Under the pieces are notes generated by a model that worked only from the letters and a program-made list of their open reading frames with translations, was not told the DNA's origin and made no database searches. Made by a program: the position numbers and the translations under genes. DNA of 47,878 nt from NCBI GenBank assembly GCA_014084085.1, contig NPFB01000067.1, forward strand, positions 117,207 through 165,084, in the 5' to 3' direction. Shown here in pieces: positions 27,825 through 37,377 of this stretch. This DNA is from Hondaea fermentalgiana. Taxonomy: Eukaryota > Sar > Bigyra > Thraustochytrida > Thraustochytriidae. The stretch's first letter is position 1. The number at the start of each line of letters is the position of its first letter.

Positions 27825-30783
27825 TCAGTCTAGGTGTCCGGACGTTGCGCTGCAGCGCCAGAGCGTACTGCATCGCCTCTGGTGAAGACCCTGCTGTTAG
27901 ATTCATGAATAAGTCAGCCGCCTGGCCACCGATAATATGCTTGGCGGCCCAACGAAGGACGAGATAGAGACCAATCTCAGGCTTGGCACTCCAGTCGACG
28001 AGCTGATCGACCCAATATCGCGCATTCGCGGCCTCATTCCAGATGACGCCGTCCTCCAGTATTCTCTTTTGAATGATGTTCCATGTATGGTCTGCTGACG
28101 CGCCGTCCTCAAGGTCCCCCGGGAGAGAGGCTCCATGAGAGACGCGGAGGAGCTGTATGGGCGCCCCTGTGCCCATCGTCCACGGGGGCGAAAGATCAAA
28201 CTTGCCAATAGATTCCTTGAAGGCACGATAGGCGCGCAGAACCTCGCATTCGCGCGAAAACAAGAGTCGGTCGACAAGCGAGCTCTGCGATCCACGCAGT
28301 CGACGCGCCGCAGCAAAGGGTGAGAGAAGGCCCTGGCGCAAGTGCGAAACGAGAACCTCTCCCAGTTGCACGCGTGAGAACTCGCCGCTCGCCCGTTCGA
28401 GAGCCAAAAGGTTCTCTTGGACAGCTTTCTCGCTCACTCGCGAGGCTTGACTTCCTGCAGAAATCCACTCCTCGAGCGCCTGCGGTTCCACGAGATCCCA
28501 GCGATCAAAGACGTGTTTGGGCACGAGAATAGCGCCGTCGCCTCGAACGAGGAAATCTTTGCAAAGGAGGTCGGAGACGGGCTGCAGGCATGGCACAAAG
28601 TGAGCCCATTCGAGCTCATCGAGAGCACCACTCAGGGCTTGCGACAGACGTGCACGGTGCGCGTCGCCATGGTCCTTGTCTTCTGCACTCGTACGCACGT
28701 AACGTGGAGGTAGAAAGCAGTCACTATCGATGCTGAACAATGGACACGGTACGGCACGCGCTGCGTGTCGTAACAAGAGCATACTCGGCGGCGAGTATGA
28801 CTCAGGCACAATCAGAATGTGAGCATTTACCCCGCGACTTAAAGAAGCGAGTGCAGAGGTCACCTCATACGCGTCGCAATAAATGCCAATCAAAGGAATG
28901 TTCCAGTCCTTTAGGTGTTTGCGCATAAGGAGAAAGGTTGCCGCGCGGTCACGATGCAGACGCGTCCGTTGACTCGTGTCGTTATGCGTGCATGATGCGT
29001 GCATGTCAGATGGCAGCATTGCAACAGCAACGACGGGCATTGAAAGTTCAATGTGCATCCAGAGCGCCAGGCCAAGTGCCCAGTTGTCTTCTGAGCGAGC
29101 GCACGAGGCTGCTTCCCCAGGCACTCCGCCCAGCTGAAGCCAAAGAACAACGACTTGCCCTCGGGATTGTTTCTGAGGTGCAGGCATTTTGTACGCAAAG
29201 CTTCGACGTTTCAGCATGGCAGGCCAACGGGCGAGAGCAAAGAGATGATCGCTCCCTTGGCTTTTGTCGGTAACCTCGCCTTTGGGCAATTCTTCGAGCC
29301 GAGCATACGTCGGAGCGCCCAAGTCTACGTCCGTTGGTTCGCATTTTCCACCCTGTAGCCATCGACTTATTTGCTTTTCGTCCCCCTTGCTGTCAATGGC
29401 TGCCAATCGGGGCCGCTTTGCTGCAACGGTTGCTGTAGATGAACACCCCGAGCTAGTGCTCGAGCGCGCGTCGTCGTCCACTTCGTCTTGCTCTCCCCGT
29501 CTCTTTCTTTTTTGGACCGGATCTGTCAGTAAGACCTCTCTCGCTTCTACAGAGTCTGTTTCCGAGGGACTTTTCTTTTGCGCAGACATGGGAGAGGCCA
29601 AAGGAGGGGATGCTTCGTGCGCCTTCGCTATTGCAAAAGTTTGCTGCTCGTCTGAGTGGTGCTCGACGTTAGACCCATCAACTGACTCTGGAGTTCTTGG
29701 AACGTTCTCTGCGGTCTCTTGCGAATGTTCGCAAGGTGGTATTGGTGACCGGCCTGTCATTGCTTTGTGCTTGTCAATGTTGTCTGATTGATTGCAAGAC
29801 GCCTCTGCTGCCATAGTCGTCGGTCGCGAGTCACCCAGTGGTACCGAAGGAGTCTTGTGAAGTTTTAGTGATACAGCATTGATTTCAGACTGCAGCGCAG
29901 AGCCTGTGTCTGTTTCGATCTTGTCGGAAGAAGCGTTATGCGTTTTTGCACTTGTACCACTACCTTTAGACTCCATGTGCATGGTCATTTCTCGAGAGAT
30001 TGCAACGTTATCTTTGGACTCTTCTGAGCCTTGAGAGTTTGAGCGCGCTGAAGATGTGGATACTTGCAATTTTTTTGCAAGATTTGTTGCTTCGCACTCC
30101 ACTGTTGATTTCAAGGGATATTTACTTGAGACACAAGTTTCATCTTCATCGGACGCCACCTTTGTGTTTGAAGATTGTGTCTTTGCGACAAGAGTGCTAT
30201 CCTCGTCGTGCTCCGACATTATATTTGAAGACTGTTTGTTTGCGACAAGAATGCCATCATCGTCCAGCTCTGCCTTTTGAACCGAAGGCTCTTTGTTTGC
30301 GACGAGAGTGTCATCTTCGTCGAGCTCTGCCTTTCGGATAAGAGGCTGTTTGTTTGCGACGAGAGTGCCATCTTCGTGAGACTCCATTATTGTATCTGAA
30401 GACCTTTCTCGGAGGTCTTTTATAATGACAGCATAATCATCTTCAGAGTCTCTTTTTACAATTGACGTCGTGGACTGCGCCCCGACAACCTCAATGTCCG
30501 AAGCATCATCGTCAGCATCGTCGAGGCTAACGAGGTCGACATCACGACTCGGTGTGGATGGAGTAGGCAATTGTTGAGTCTGACTTTGGGCGTGCGTCTG
30601 ACTTGAATGGCTAGCTGGTTGTTTCCCGTCAAGCACCTGCGTCAAAGAGTCCCAGAAGTCTTCTGGCAACGGTTCTGCATGATCGTCTCTGGGGTTATTG
30701 TTATGCGTCGTGGGCACGTTGATGGTTAGTTCGTTGCTGCGCCCTTGAAGTCTGAAGCGACTTCGCCTACGATTTACTCGCAC
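27808..30783 (-). CDS. Divergent class II photolyase-like protein with acidic repeat N-terminus; C-terminal end of fold missing
   Basis: Up to 991 residues are open. The first ~500 are acidic, Ser-rich and probably disordered, with five 19-20-residue repeats (TLVANKQP...ELDED type) and basic NLS-like clusters (KRKRRGEQ, AAKRPRL). The C-terminal ~440 follow class II CPD photolyases: VVVLWLQ plus SEDNWALGLALW for the RDQRVEDNWALLYAQ block; CPLFSIDSDCFLPPRYV for the linker of the antenna domain; LVSHLRQGLLSPFAAARRL for the LSPxxHFGQxS block; and WNIIQKRILEDGVIW followed by YWVDQLVDWSA. It stops just before the highly conserved DGRDPNGYVGC segment, so much of the flavin pocket is absent. DNA repair activity is doubtful; a non-catalytic nuclear role is inference. 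The frame has no ATG before residue 133 (ATG at 30387), yet the sequence before it looks coding, so an upstream exon or a frameshift is likely. Confidence 0.65.
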   Translation of the reverse strand: MRVNRRRSRFRLQGRSNELTINVPTTHNNNPRDDHAEPLPEDFWDSLTQVLDGKQPASHSSQTHAQSQTQQLPTPSTPSRDVDLVSLDDADDDASDIEVVGAQSTTSIVKRDSEDDYAVIIKDLRERSSDTIMESHEDGTLVANKQPLIRKAELDEDDTLVANKEPSVQKAELDDDGILVANKQSSNIMSEHDEDSTLVAKTQSSNTKVASDEDETCVSSKYPLKSTVECEATNLAKKLQVSTSSARSNSQGSEESKDNVAISREMTMHMESKGSGTSAKTHNASSDKIETDTGSALQSEINAVSLKLHKTPSVPLGDSRPTTMAAEASCNQSDNIDKHKAMTGRSPIPPCEHSQETAENVPRTPESVDGSNVEHHSDEQQTFAIAKAHEASPPLASPMSAQKKSPSETDSVEAREVLLTDPVQKRKRRGEQDEVDDDARSSTSSGCSSTATVAAKRPRLAAIDSKGDEKQISRWLQGGKCEPTDVDLGAPTYARLEELPKGEVTDKSQGSDHLFALARWPAMLKRRSFAYKMPAPQKQSRGQVVVLWLQLGGVPGEAASCARSEDNWALGLALWMHIELSMPVVAVAMLPSDMHASCTHNDTSQRTRLHRDRAATFLLMRKHLKDWNIPLIGIYCDAYEVTSALASLSRGVNAHILIVPESYSPPSMLLLRHAARAVPCPLFSIDSDCFLPPRYVRTSAEDKDHGDAHRARLSQALSGALDELEWAHFVPCLQPVSDLLCKDFLVRGDGAILVPKHVFDRWDLVEPQALEEWISAGSQASRVSEKAVQENLLALERASGEFSRVQLGEVLVSHLRQGLLSPFAAARRLRGSQSSLVDRLLFSRECEVLRAYRAFKESIGKFDLSPPWTMGTGAPIQLLRVSHGASLPGDLEDGASADHTWNIIQKRILEDGVIWNEAANARYWVDQLVDWSAKPEIGLYLVLRWAAKHIIGGQAADLFMNLTAGSSPEAMQYALALQRNVRTPRLTNPQT

Positions 30784-31052
30784 GTAGCCGGCCGGTCTTT
30801 CTCAAGCACGTACAGTACCCTTACGCAGCGCGTGAGGTTTGGATTTGCCTGAACCCGAAGCGCGTAGTCGGTGCATGGCGGCGACGGCCCTCGGGTTTGG
30901 GCCTCGGTCTCGATCTCGAGAGTTGCCGGACCACTCGACCGACGAGACTGCGGACGAGGTCTGCGACGGGGCCAAAAGGCGGGCGGCGCTTCAGCAGACG
31001 CACTCGCGAAGGACCGCGCCGCCAAGTCGAGCAAGCGCCTCTCGGCGCTCAT
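30774..31052 (-). other. Candidate upstream exon or frameshifted 5' part of the photolyase-like gene
   Basis: An ATG-initiated frame of 92 residues on the same strand (start 31052) overlaps the 5' edge of the photolyase-like frame by 10 bases in a different frame. It begins MSAERRLLDLAARSF and ends TRCVRVLYVLEKDRPATCE. Its last codons contain GTAAAT, and a GTAAGG lies about 40 bases earlier; possible AG acceptors follow in the next frame. GTAAGG has the wrong phase for this frame, and GTAAAT to the nearest AG gives an intron of only about 26 bases. A one-base sequencing error would also join the two frames. Coding status is unproven. Confidence 0.3.
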
Positions 31053-31225
31053 GGGCTGTGCAGCTGGTTGCAACTTTATGACCTGCGATAAATTGACAAG
31101 GACGAGTGAAGGGAGTGACCCGGCCGAGAGCGAGTGTACTTGGCCCACTACCAGCGATCAAAAACGGGGGCGAACAGACAACGCAAATGTTTCTTTGTTT
31201 GTTTCTTTATCACTCTCTCGTACGT
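30784..31225. other. Spacer between the photolyase-like and DRG2 genes
   Basis: Same-strand spacer upstream of the photolyase-like gene and downstream of DRG2. Apart from the candidate exon at 30774-31052 no gene is seen. A GTAAGG splice-donor-like hexamer lies on the minus strand at about 30830. Confidence 0.4.
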
Positions 31226-32452
31226 CTAGGTCTTGAGCTTGCCCTTGGACTTGCGCTTGGTCTTAATCGCATCGTAATGCGCCTGCACGCGGGCGTTGTA
31301 GTCCTTGTCCTTTTTCAACTGAGTGTTAGTTTTCTTGACAATTTGCAAAACGTCTTCGTCGGTGAGTTCGTGGGCGAGACCAACACGCTGGGGATTGTGC
31401 TTGGTACTGATGCCCCAAACGAGGGCAAAGTGAAAGTCGTCAATGAGCGAGCGATGGACCTGACGGCATGCAGACTCAACGGACGTGCCGTGACGAAAAC
31501 TTGTGAGCACAACAGGCTCCTCAAAGTCTGGGGGGGACCCGCGCTTCTTCGTGTACACGCGAACCAGCCCAAGGTAATCCCAGATGCGCTCGAGCAAATA
31601 GTCGTAGCCCAGCTTCAAGTTGCAGCTAATGACCAGAGAATGCGGCTGCCGTGCAAGTGCATCAACCTCCTCCAAGCTGATCACGTCCGCCTTGTTGTAC
31701 ACGTAGAGACAACGCACATACTTGCGGTTGCCCTCGATCAGGTCAATAAACTGCTCGGGAGTGGCGTCTTCGCGAAAAAGCACCTCTGCATTGTGCATCT
31801 TGTACTCTTGCAGAATGCCCTTGACTGTCCTCTCAGGGTCATCGCCAAAGGCCTCGAGCTTGAAGCCGCCAGCGTTAAACTTGACGCCTCCGTCCTTCTT
31901 CTTTTTGAAGTAGATATTTGCAGGCTTCTGGTTAAGACGCATGCCTACAATCTCGAGTTCGCGCTCGAGAATGCGGCGATGGTTCTTGACACCCTCCTTG
32001 GCGGCGTCGAGCACCATCAGGACAAGATCGGCAGACTTGGCGCAGGCAATGACTTGGCGACCGCGGCCCTTGCCGTGAGCGGCGCCCTCAATGATACCGG
32101 GAAGATCCAAAAGCTGCAACTTGGTGCCCTTGTACATGAGGTTACCGGGGATGGCTGTGAGCGTGGTGAACTCGAAGGCGGCTTGCTCGCTCTCCGTGTC
32201 GGTAAGCTCAGACAGCAAGGTAGACTTGCCGACACTTGGGAATCCAATCAAGGCAATGCGCGCTGATCCGGTTTTGCTCACTTCGAAACCCTCGCCGCCG
32301 CTGCCGGATGATCCCTTGGCGGGGTCGAGAAGCTCGCTGCGCAGCTTGGCGAGTCGAGCCTTGAGCGCGCAAATGTGCTTCATTGTGGCCTTGTTGATCT
32401 GCGTGCGGCCAAGCTCCTTTTCAATATCCTCAATCTTCTCCAGGATACCCAT
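31226..32452 (-). CDS. DRG2: Developmentally regulated GTP-binding protein 2 (DRG2-type GTPase)
   Basis: A 408-residue cytosolic GTPase of the Obg/DRG superfamily, known to associate with ribosomes and a DFRP partner. The N-terminal helical region MGILEKIEDIEKELGRTQ and NKAT distinguishes DRG2 from DRG1. The G domain has the P-loop GFPSVGKST (70-78), the switch threonines in FEFTTLTAIPG, DLPGIIEGAAHGKGRGRQVI (from 116), the VYNKAD specificity motif and VISC. The DRG-specific insert and the TGS domain follow (YTKKRGSPPDF, HRSLIDDFHFALVWG, PQRVGLAHELTDEDVLQIVK). The tail is Lys-rich. The length matches the family. The start ATG has a good CCATGG context. It lies head to head with the helical-repeat gene across a 923-base spacer. 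Confidence 0.96.
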   Translation of the reverse strand: MGILEKIEDIEKELGRTQINKATMKHICALKARLAKLRSELLDPAKGSSGSGGEGFEVSKTGSARIALIGFPSVGKSTLLSELTDTESEQAAFEFTTLTAIPGNLMYKGTKLQLLDLPGIIEGAAHGKGRGRQVIACAKSADLVLMVLDAAKEGVKNHRRILERELEIVGMRLNQKPANIYFKKKKDGGVKFNAGGFKLEAFGDDPERTVKGILQEYKMHNAEVLFREDATPEQFIDLIEGNRKYVRCLYVYNKADVISLEEVDALARQPHSLVISCNLKLGYDYLLERIWDYLGLVRVYTKKRGSPPDFEEPVVLTSFRHGTSVESACRQVHRSLIDDFHFALVWGISTKHNPQRVGLAHELTDEDVLQIVKKTNTQLKKDKDYNARVQAHYDAIKTKRKSKGKLKT

Positions 32453-33375
32453 GGTTCCTCAGTCTTTGTGCGCGCCTGCGCGCGACCACCTACACCTCCA
32501 CGCCGACTCGCTCGCACGCTTGCTGTAGCTCTTAAAAGCGCGCTTGCCCTCGACGGCTCGTGGTCGCGGCGCTCGCCGATTCCTCCCAAGCTGACCCGCT
32601 TTACTTTTCGGCCCCGCGCCGATTGGCGAGCTCGCAGGTCTCCTCGCTCGCGGCCTGCGACTCTGCGCGAGCTCCTCGGGGCGTACCACCGTCGCGCCGC
32701 CGAGACGCGCAGCGGGCTTGCTCGTCGAGGTCTGTCTCGATCGATGCTTGCTTGCTTGCTTGCTTGCTTGCTAGCTTGCTTGTGGATGCGGCACTTGCTT
32801 GGCCAGCATTTGCAAGGACCCTATCCCGGATACTTCACTTGCGCCCCGGGCGAAACTCTCTTCTTTCCTGGCTTTACTTGGCTTTGCTTTGCTTTGCTTC
32901 GCAGCGCATAGTGGCATCGCGACGGGACGCGACACAACGTGACGCGACACGACGCGACGCGGCACACCGCGCCCCGAGAGCACGGGCGAAGACTAGAGGA
33001 ACTCGGAGTGCGGGTAACAGACCTCGTGGGGAAAGGGCACGGACTCCGCTGCTGGTCTTAGACGAAAGTCTCGCGTACGCAGAGGCGGCGCGCACGATAA
33101 CTTGGAGCTTAACGGTGGCACCAGAAATCTTTGCAAGAGCACGGCAAATTGAAGGGAACGGCACGCAAGTGCTGGCCATGGAACCTTTGTCTGCACTGAA
33201 AGTAGACGTACAGCGAGGTCCGGGTTCCTCGAGAGTGACCCCGCGTACTGTTTGTTCAACTTCAGTGGCTTGTCAGAAATAAAGGCATCATCCATCGCCT
33301 GCTCGTGAAGCTTGGGAGCTCTTTTTGCAGACCTTTCTCTGCGAAACCCCAACTTCTCGTCGTGGACTTGTAGGA
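32453..33375. promoter_or_regulatory. Head-to-head intergenic region with GCTT repeats
   Basis: This separates divergent DRG2 and the 915-residue gene and should contain both promoters. It holds a GCTT tetranucleotide repeat (32745-32783), a GGCTTTGCTTTGCTT patch (about 32880-32900) and a degenerate GACGCGACAC array (about 32918-32965). The open frames across it are compositionally random-looking, and I see no gene. Confidence 0.5.
32745..32783. repeat. GCTT tetranucleotide repeat
   Basis: About nine GCTT units with one CTAG interruption. Confidence 0.85.
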
Positions 33376-36123
33376 ATGACGCAAGTTAAGGGATGGGCTG
33401 AAGCGGTGGAAAGAATATGCTCGCAGAAAGATAACTCGCTCGCAGAGACGCAGGCAACGCTTGCGGAGTTCGGGCGCGAAGGACCCGTTCCGCTTGTTGG
33501 ACTCCGAAGACTGCTCGGTGCGATGGGACTTCATCTCTTTTCCTCAGCTGTCGCAGAAGGCCTCGCCCGCGCACTATGCGTGAGCATACCAAGTGAGGAG
33601 CCCTTTGACGACCAAGAAATGGAGGATTGGCTCTTGTGGCGGGAGGATCTCGTTCAGACTGCTCATCAGAGCCCTCAAGAGGTGATTAAGCCTCTTATCT
33701 TGGCTCTTTGTCACGCGCCGCAATGGTTCTGGACGCGAGAGCATCTTGCAAATGTTTTGGCACCTCACTGGCCGTCATGGCACCTTGACAACAACGTGGT
33801 TCATGTCGCTGTGGAGGCTTTGCGACTCGACGAGGGCCATGCTGACGCTGCCGACAAGATCTTTCTCGCCCTCTTATCCACGACTGCAAAGGGCGATCCG
33901 GCAGTGCTTGCAGAGTCGCTATGGCCCGAAACTCTAGATCTTCTTGTCCACGCTCGTGTTACCTTATTGCCAGCGCCTTTATGCGCGCTTGTGGATCTCC
34001 TTGCGTGCCGGTCACCGCAAGCCAACTCACCAGTGCAGGAGGTTCTCTCTCCCATGCGACCTACCGTGTATTCGTCCGCGCTCGTGCGCGTGACAATTGA
34101 TAACTATGCCTTGGCGTGTCTCGCGGTGCCGGGAACAGGCCCAAACCTTTGGGCTGCAATATTTTGTGAACATAGTCACGCACAGCGATCGCGCATCCTC
34201 GACTGCGCACTGCGCGCCTTCGCAAAAACACCACAGACCGGGTCCGCGCTTTTGGCTGGTCTGAGCCTCGTTTTAAGCACTGAACGAGGCATTCTTCTTG
34301 AGCACTTTGAAGAAATCTGCTCATTTTGGGACTGGGCATCGAGTTTGCCTCCAAATTTCAAAACATGGTGCGCATGGGGCGAACTTCTCGCTGCTACTTG
34401 CGAGGCCAAGACGATCGCCGCAACTGATGCCCGCATGCAAAGTCCTCTTCGAGCAGACACAACGCTGGATGTAGGCCGTGCTGTGTTGGCAAGTGGCGCT
34501 GCGCGATGTAAAGCAACGCCTTCACGCGCAGCGGAGTGGGTACGCGTGTGGAGTACACAGGTGATGCAGCGCCCAACGCTCGCTTCCGTGCACACCATGA
34601 ATGCACTCGCGGAAATGCTCAATGCAGAAGAAAATATCCGACTTCATACGCGAGTCATTCTGCCTATGGCGCGCGAGACTGAGCTTGTTGAATCGCGCGA
34701 GCACGGAGCTCTTCACGTGACATTGCACGGGACTCACCCTCAACGTCGCGCCGTGTGGCTGCTCTTTGTAGCCTCAGCGCGACGCACCAATTTGGCCCCT
34801 TCAGCGTACCCAATCAAATTCCCCTACACACCATCTTTGGAGAAAAGACTCGTTCGCACGATTCTTGCCGAGCAGAAAGAAATGCTTCTCGACGCAAGTG
34901 AGCTTTATCCCGCTGACGCATTCAAAATGGAGCCGTCTCGGTCTTCTGGTCTTTCGTGGATCTCCGCCTTGACGGCGGGGGCCACGGAAGGTATGCCAAA
35001 AGCCGCAGAAAATGATGCAGCATGTGAAGATCGCATCGAGCAGAGAGTGGACGTCGAAGTCCTTGCACGGGCGTGGCTGGCGCTCTCCAAAAGCGCCGAG
35101 CATGGATCTCGCGCCCAAGAACGCCTTGCAAAGGTGCTCTGCAACGTTTTATGGAAGTTGTGGCACGCGCAGCAAGACGATCCAAAGTCGCTGGAGCGAA
35201 TTCCCCTTGACGCAATGCTAGTGCAGCTCGCCTTCGCCAAAGCTCTGCAATGTGAGTGTAAGCCATGCGCCCGAGCGTCTCGTGAAGAGGTCCGACTTTT
35301 AGCGGTGGCGTGCGCGCTTGTAGGGCTTGACCGCCTCGAAGATGCCGTTGGGACTGGGGTGGACACAAGCACACTGAGCATTCCGAATGTTTTTGGTCTC
35401 TTTTTCGCGCGCACAGAGACTGCCTTTCGCCGCGACCGGGGCTTCGAAACGTGGGTGATCTTGTCGATCTTGACGCAGCTTGTGAGCTGCGATGCCGAGC
35501 TGCAGGCTGTGACAAAGGTAGCCTGCGCGTGCTTTCGAAAGACGCCTATCATGGGTGTGCTCGAGCGCGACATGGCAGTGGAAGCGTGTCTCCTGGACCT
35601 CGCTGGAGACCTCGACGCGCCACAGCGACGCCTTTGGTCTGTAGCTCTTCGTGTAGGTGGTGAGAGCGCAGAGCCGTCGCTCCAGCCACTTGCGCGCATT
35701 GGCTGCATGCTGCTGTCTGCCCCATATCTTCAGTGTTCTTTGCCTCCCGAGATTAATTGCTCATCATCGATGGTCTTTGCGAGAATGTGCGCCGTCACAC
35801 GGGGTTTGCGTAAAGCCTTTTCGGCACAACTTACTTCAGGCCGCGTAAAAGAAGAAACTTTCGCGCTGGGTGATCTTGCATGCGTAATTGCAATCGACAC
35901 TTTGCGCAGTGCTCAGGCCCAAACCTTTCCGATGCTCGAGGAAATCGTCTCAGAAGTGCTTGAGACCTTTCGTGCTGTTGCTGCGGTCTTGGACGGAACG
36001 CGCACTTTGCTGGCGCTGGCGGCTGAGATTGGAGCTGATGTTCTACGCGGTGCGAGCATCGAGCAGCGTTCAAGTCTTTCAGCGTTGCAGGAATCTGGTC
36101 TTTTGGTCAAGCTTTCATCGTAA
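33376..36123 (+). CDS. Uncharacterised helical-repeat protein
   Basis: 915 residues that I do not recognise. It is almost entirely predicted helical, rich in Leu and Ala, with no signal peptide, no obvious membrane helix and no catalytic motif. Alternating hydrophobic helices such as WTREHLANVLAPHWPSW, RILDCALRAFAKTP and ALLAGLSLVL suggest a HEAT/ARM-like solenoid, which is inference from pattern only. Cysteines are fairly frequent in the second half. I chose ATG 33376 (MTQVKGWAEAV) because the upstream extension reaches only a TTG. It is intronless and faces DRG2 head to head. Codon use is looser than in the carboxylase, suggesting moderate expression. It could be a divergent scaffold of a conserved complex that only profile searches would reveal. 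Confidence 0.8.
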   Translation: MTQVKGWAEAVERICSQKDNSLAETQATLAEFGREGPVPLVGLRRLLGAMGLHLFSSAVAEGLARALCVSIPSEEPFDDQEMEDWLLWREDLVQTAHQSPQEVIKPLILALCHAPQWFWTREHLANVLAPHWPSWHLDNNVVHVAVEALRLDEGHADAADKIFLALLSTTAKGDPAVLAESLWPETLDLLVHARVTLLPAPLCALVDLLACRSPQANSPVQEVLSPMRPTVYSSALVRVTIDNYALACLAVPGTGPNLWAAIFCEHSHAQRSRILDCALRAFAKTPQTGSALLAGLSLVLSTERGILLEHFEEICSFWDWASSLPPNFKTWCAWGELLAATCEAKTIAATDARMQSPLRADTTLDVGRAVLASGAARCKATPSRAAEWVRVWSTQVMQRPTLASVHTMNALAEMLNAEENIRLHTRVILPMARETELVESREHGALHVTLHGTHPQRRAVWLLFVASARRTNLAPSAYPIKFPYTPSLEKRLVRTILAEQKEMLLDASELYPADAFKMEPSRSSGLSWISALTAGATEGMPKAAENDAACEDRIEQRVDVEVLARAWLALSKSAEHGSRAQERLAKVLCNVLWKLWHAQQDDPKSLERIPLDAMLVQLAFAKALQCECKPCARASREEVRLLAVACALVGLDRLEDAVGTGVDTSTLSIPNVFGLFFARTETAFRRDRGFETWVILSILTQLVSCDAELQAVTKVACACFRKTPIMGVLERDMAVEACLLDLAGDLDAPQRRLWSVALRVGGESAEPSLQPLARIGCMLLSAPYLQCSLPPEINCSSSMVFARMCAVTRGLRKAFSAQLTSGRVKEETFALGDLACVIAIDTLRSAQAQTFPMLEEIVSEVLETFRAVAAVLDGTRTLLALAAEIGADVLRGASIEQRSSLSALQESGLLVKLSS

Positions 36124-36405
36124 GGCGCTTTCCGTATTCTTTTCTGTTCAAGACAACTGAAACGGTGATAGCGTCAAAGCATGCAGTGAGGATACTGAAG
36201 AGCCCTGCCCCCCCCACCCTGGTTCAAGAAGGTTCTGATTATGTCTTGACCGCAGCTACCTTGATCGCAGCTTGTCATATCTGTATGATTTTCCACTTCT
36301 TCTTCTTTTTCTTTTCTTGGCGGAGAAGAGAAAAGTATCGATCGTACAAAGAGCAAGAAAAACGAGATAAAAAAAGAAAAAGACGATCTATTCTGGCAGC
36401 GACAA
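36124..36405. other. Tail-to-tail spacer with pyrimidine and purine tracts
   Basis: Holds the 3' ends of the convergent helical-repeat and PP4 genes. A CTTCTTTTTC pyrimidine run (about 36295-36318) is followed by a purine-rich AAAAACGAGATAAAAAAAG region (about 36355-36382). No gene is seen. Confidence 0.5.
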
Positions 36406-37329
36406 TCAAAGAAAGTAAGCGGGGGAAGTCCGCTTGTTTGGGACGCCCCGTGCGTCCTGAGGAGCGGCCTCGACAATCTTGAACTGCTTGCCGAGATTCT
36501 CGTCGAGCTCGAGAATAGCCGCGACGTTTCCGCAGCGGTAGCAGTAGTTTGGCGCCGACCATACAGTAACGAGCGACTCGTCGAACATCCACTTGTAGCC
36601 CTCCATGACGAGCTGGTGTGCGCGGCAAATGAGGTCGATCTTGTTGGTGTGGTTGAACTTATCGACAACGTCTTTACCAAAAAGGTAGCCTGCCCCGCGC
36701 GGACTCAGGCCCCAGCCGTCAATGTCCTCTGGGTCACTCCACATGAGGTCGCACATGGCACCGTCGTGGGGCACCTCTTGTTTTCTGTCAATGATGCGAA
36801 TCTGGTCGAGCGTGTTGATTGAGGGGGAGAGTCCGCCATGCACGGCGAAGATCTTGTCCTCGATGATGGCCGAGAGGCTGAGAAAGTCAAAGATCTCCGT
36901 GCAGTAGCGCCAAACGTTGACAGAGCCATACTTTCGCAGGCACTCGTCGTAAAAGCCGTACACCTGAGTGATCTGCCGCGACTCGTGGTTGCCGCGAATG
37001 AGCGTGATTCTGTCTGGATACCTGACCTTGAGAGCCAGCAGCAAGAGAAAGGTCTCCACGCTGTAAAAGCCGCGGTCCACGAAGTCGCCCATGAAAAGAT
37101 AGTTGGTCGTCGGACACTCGCCGCCCACCCGAAAAATCTCCTTGACGTCGTAGTACTGGCCGTGCACGTCGCCACAGATGGTCACGGGGGCGTCGACGCG
37201 CTGGACATTGCTTTCATCAATGAGGATTTCCCTTGCCCGCGAGCAGAGGACCTTGACCTCCGACTCGGTTAGATACTCGCAGCGCTGCAGCTTTTCGATC
37301 TGGCGGTCCAGGTCCGAGTTGGACGCCAT
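36406..37329 (-). CDS. PPP4C: Serine/threonine protein phosphatase 4 catalytic subunit
   Basis: A 307-residue PPP-family phosphatase, the exact length of animal PP4C. The metal-binding motifs are intact: GDVHGQ (D54, H56), GDFVDRG (D82, D85) and GNHESR (N114, H115). [12 protein letters not shown] and [10 protein letters not shown] are also present. It is closest to PP4 rather than PP2A or PP6: [10 protein letters not shown] and RCE at the N-terminus, [38 protein letters not shown] and a C-terminal YFL, the carboxymethylated end of the PP2A-like group. In other eukaryotes PP4 acts with R2/R3 subunits in DNA-damage recovery, centrosome function and splicing. The gene is intronless. Its start lies about 260 bases from an assembly gap. 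Confidence 0.97.
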   Translation of the reverse strand: MASNSDLDRQIEKLQRCEYLTESEVKVLCSRAREILIDESNVQRVDAPVTICGDVHGQYYDVKEIFRVGGECPTTNYLFMGDFVDRGFYSVETFLLLLALKVRYPDRITLIRGNHESRQITQVYGFYDECLRKYGSVNVWRYCTEIFDFLSLSAIIEDKIFAVHGGLSPSINTLDQIRIIDRKQEVPHDGAMCDLMWSDPEDIDGWGLSPRGAGYLFGKDVVDKFNHTNKIDLICRAHQLVMEGYKWMFDESLVTVWSAPNYCYRCGNVAAILELDENLGKQFKIVEAAPQDARGVPNKRTSPAYFL

Positions 37330-37377
37330 CTTGGTCGCGCTAGCCTATCTGGGCTCTCTGTCTGGCTCTCCGGCCTC

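Noticed and set aside
36616..37272. Plus-strand frames over PP4C
   Set aside because: Shadows of a highly conserved phosphatase on the minus strand.
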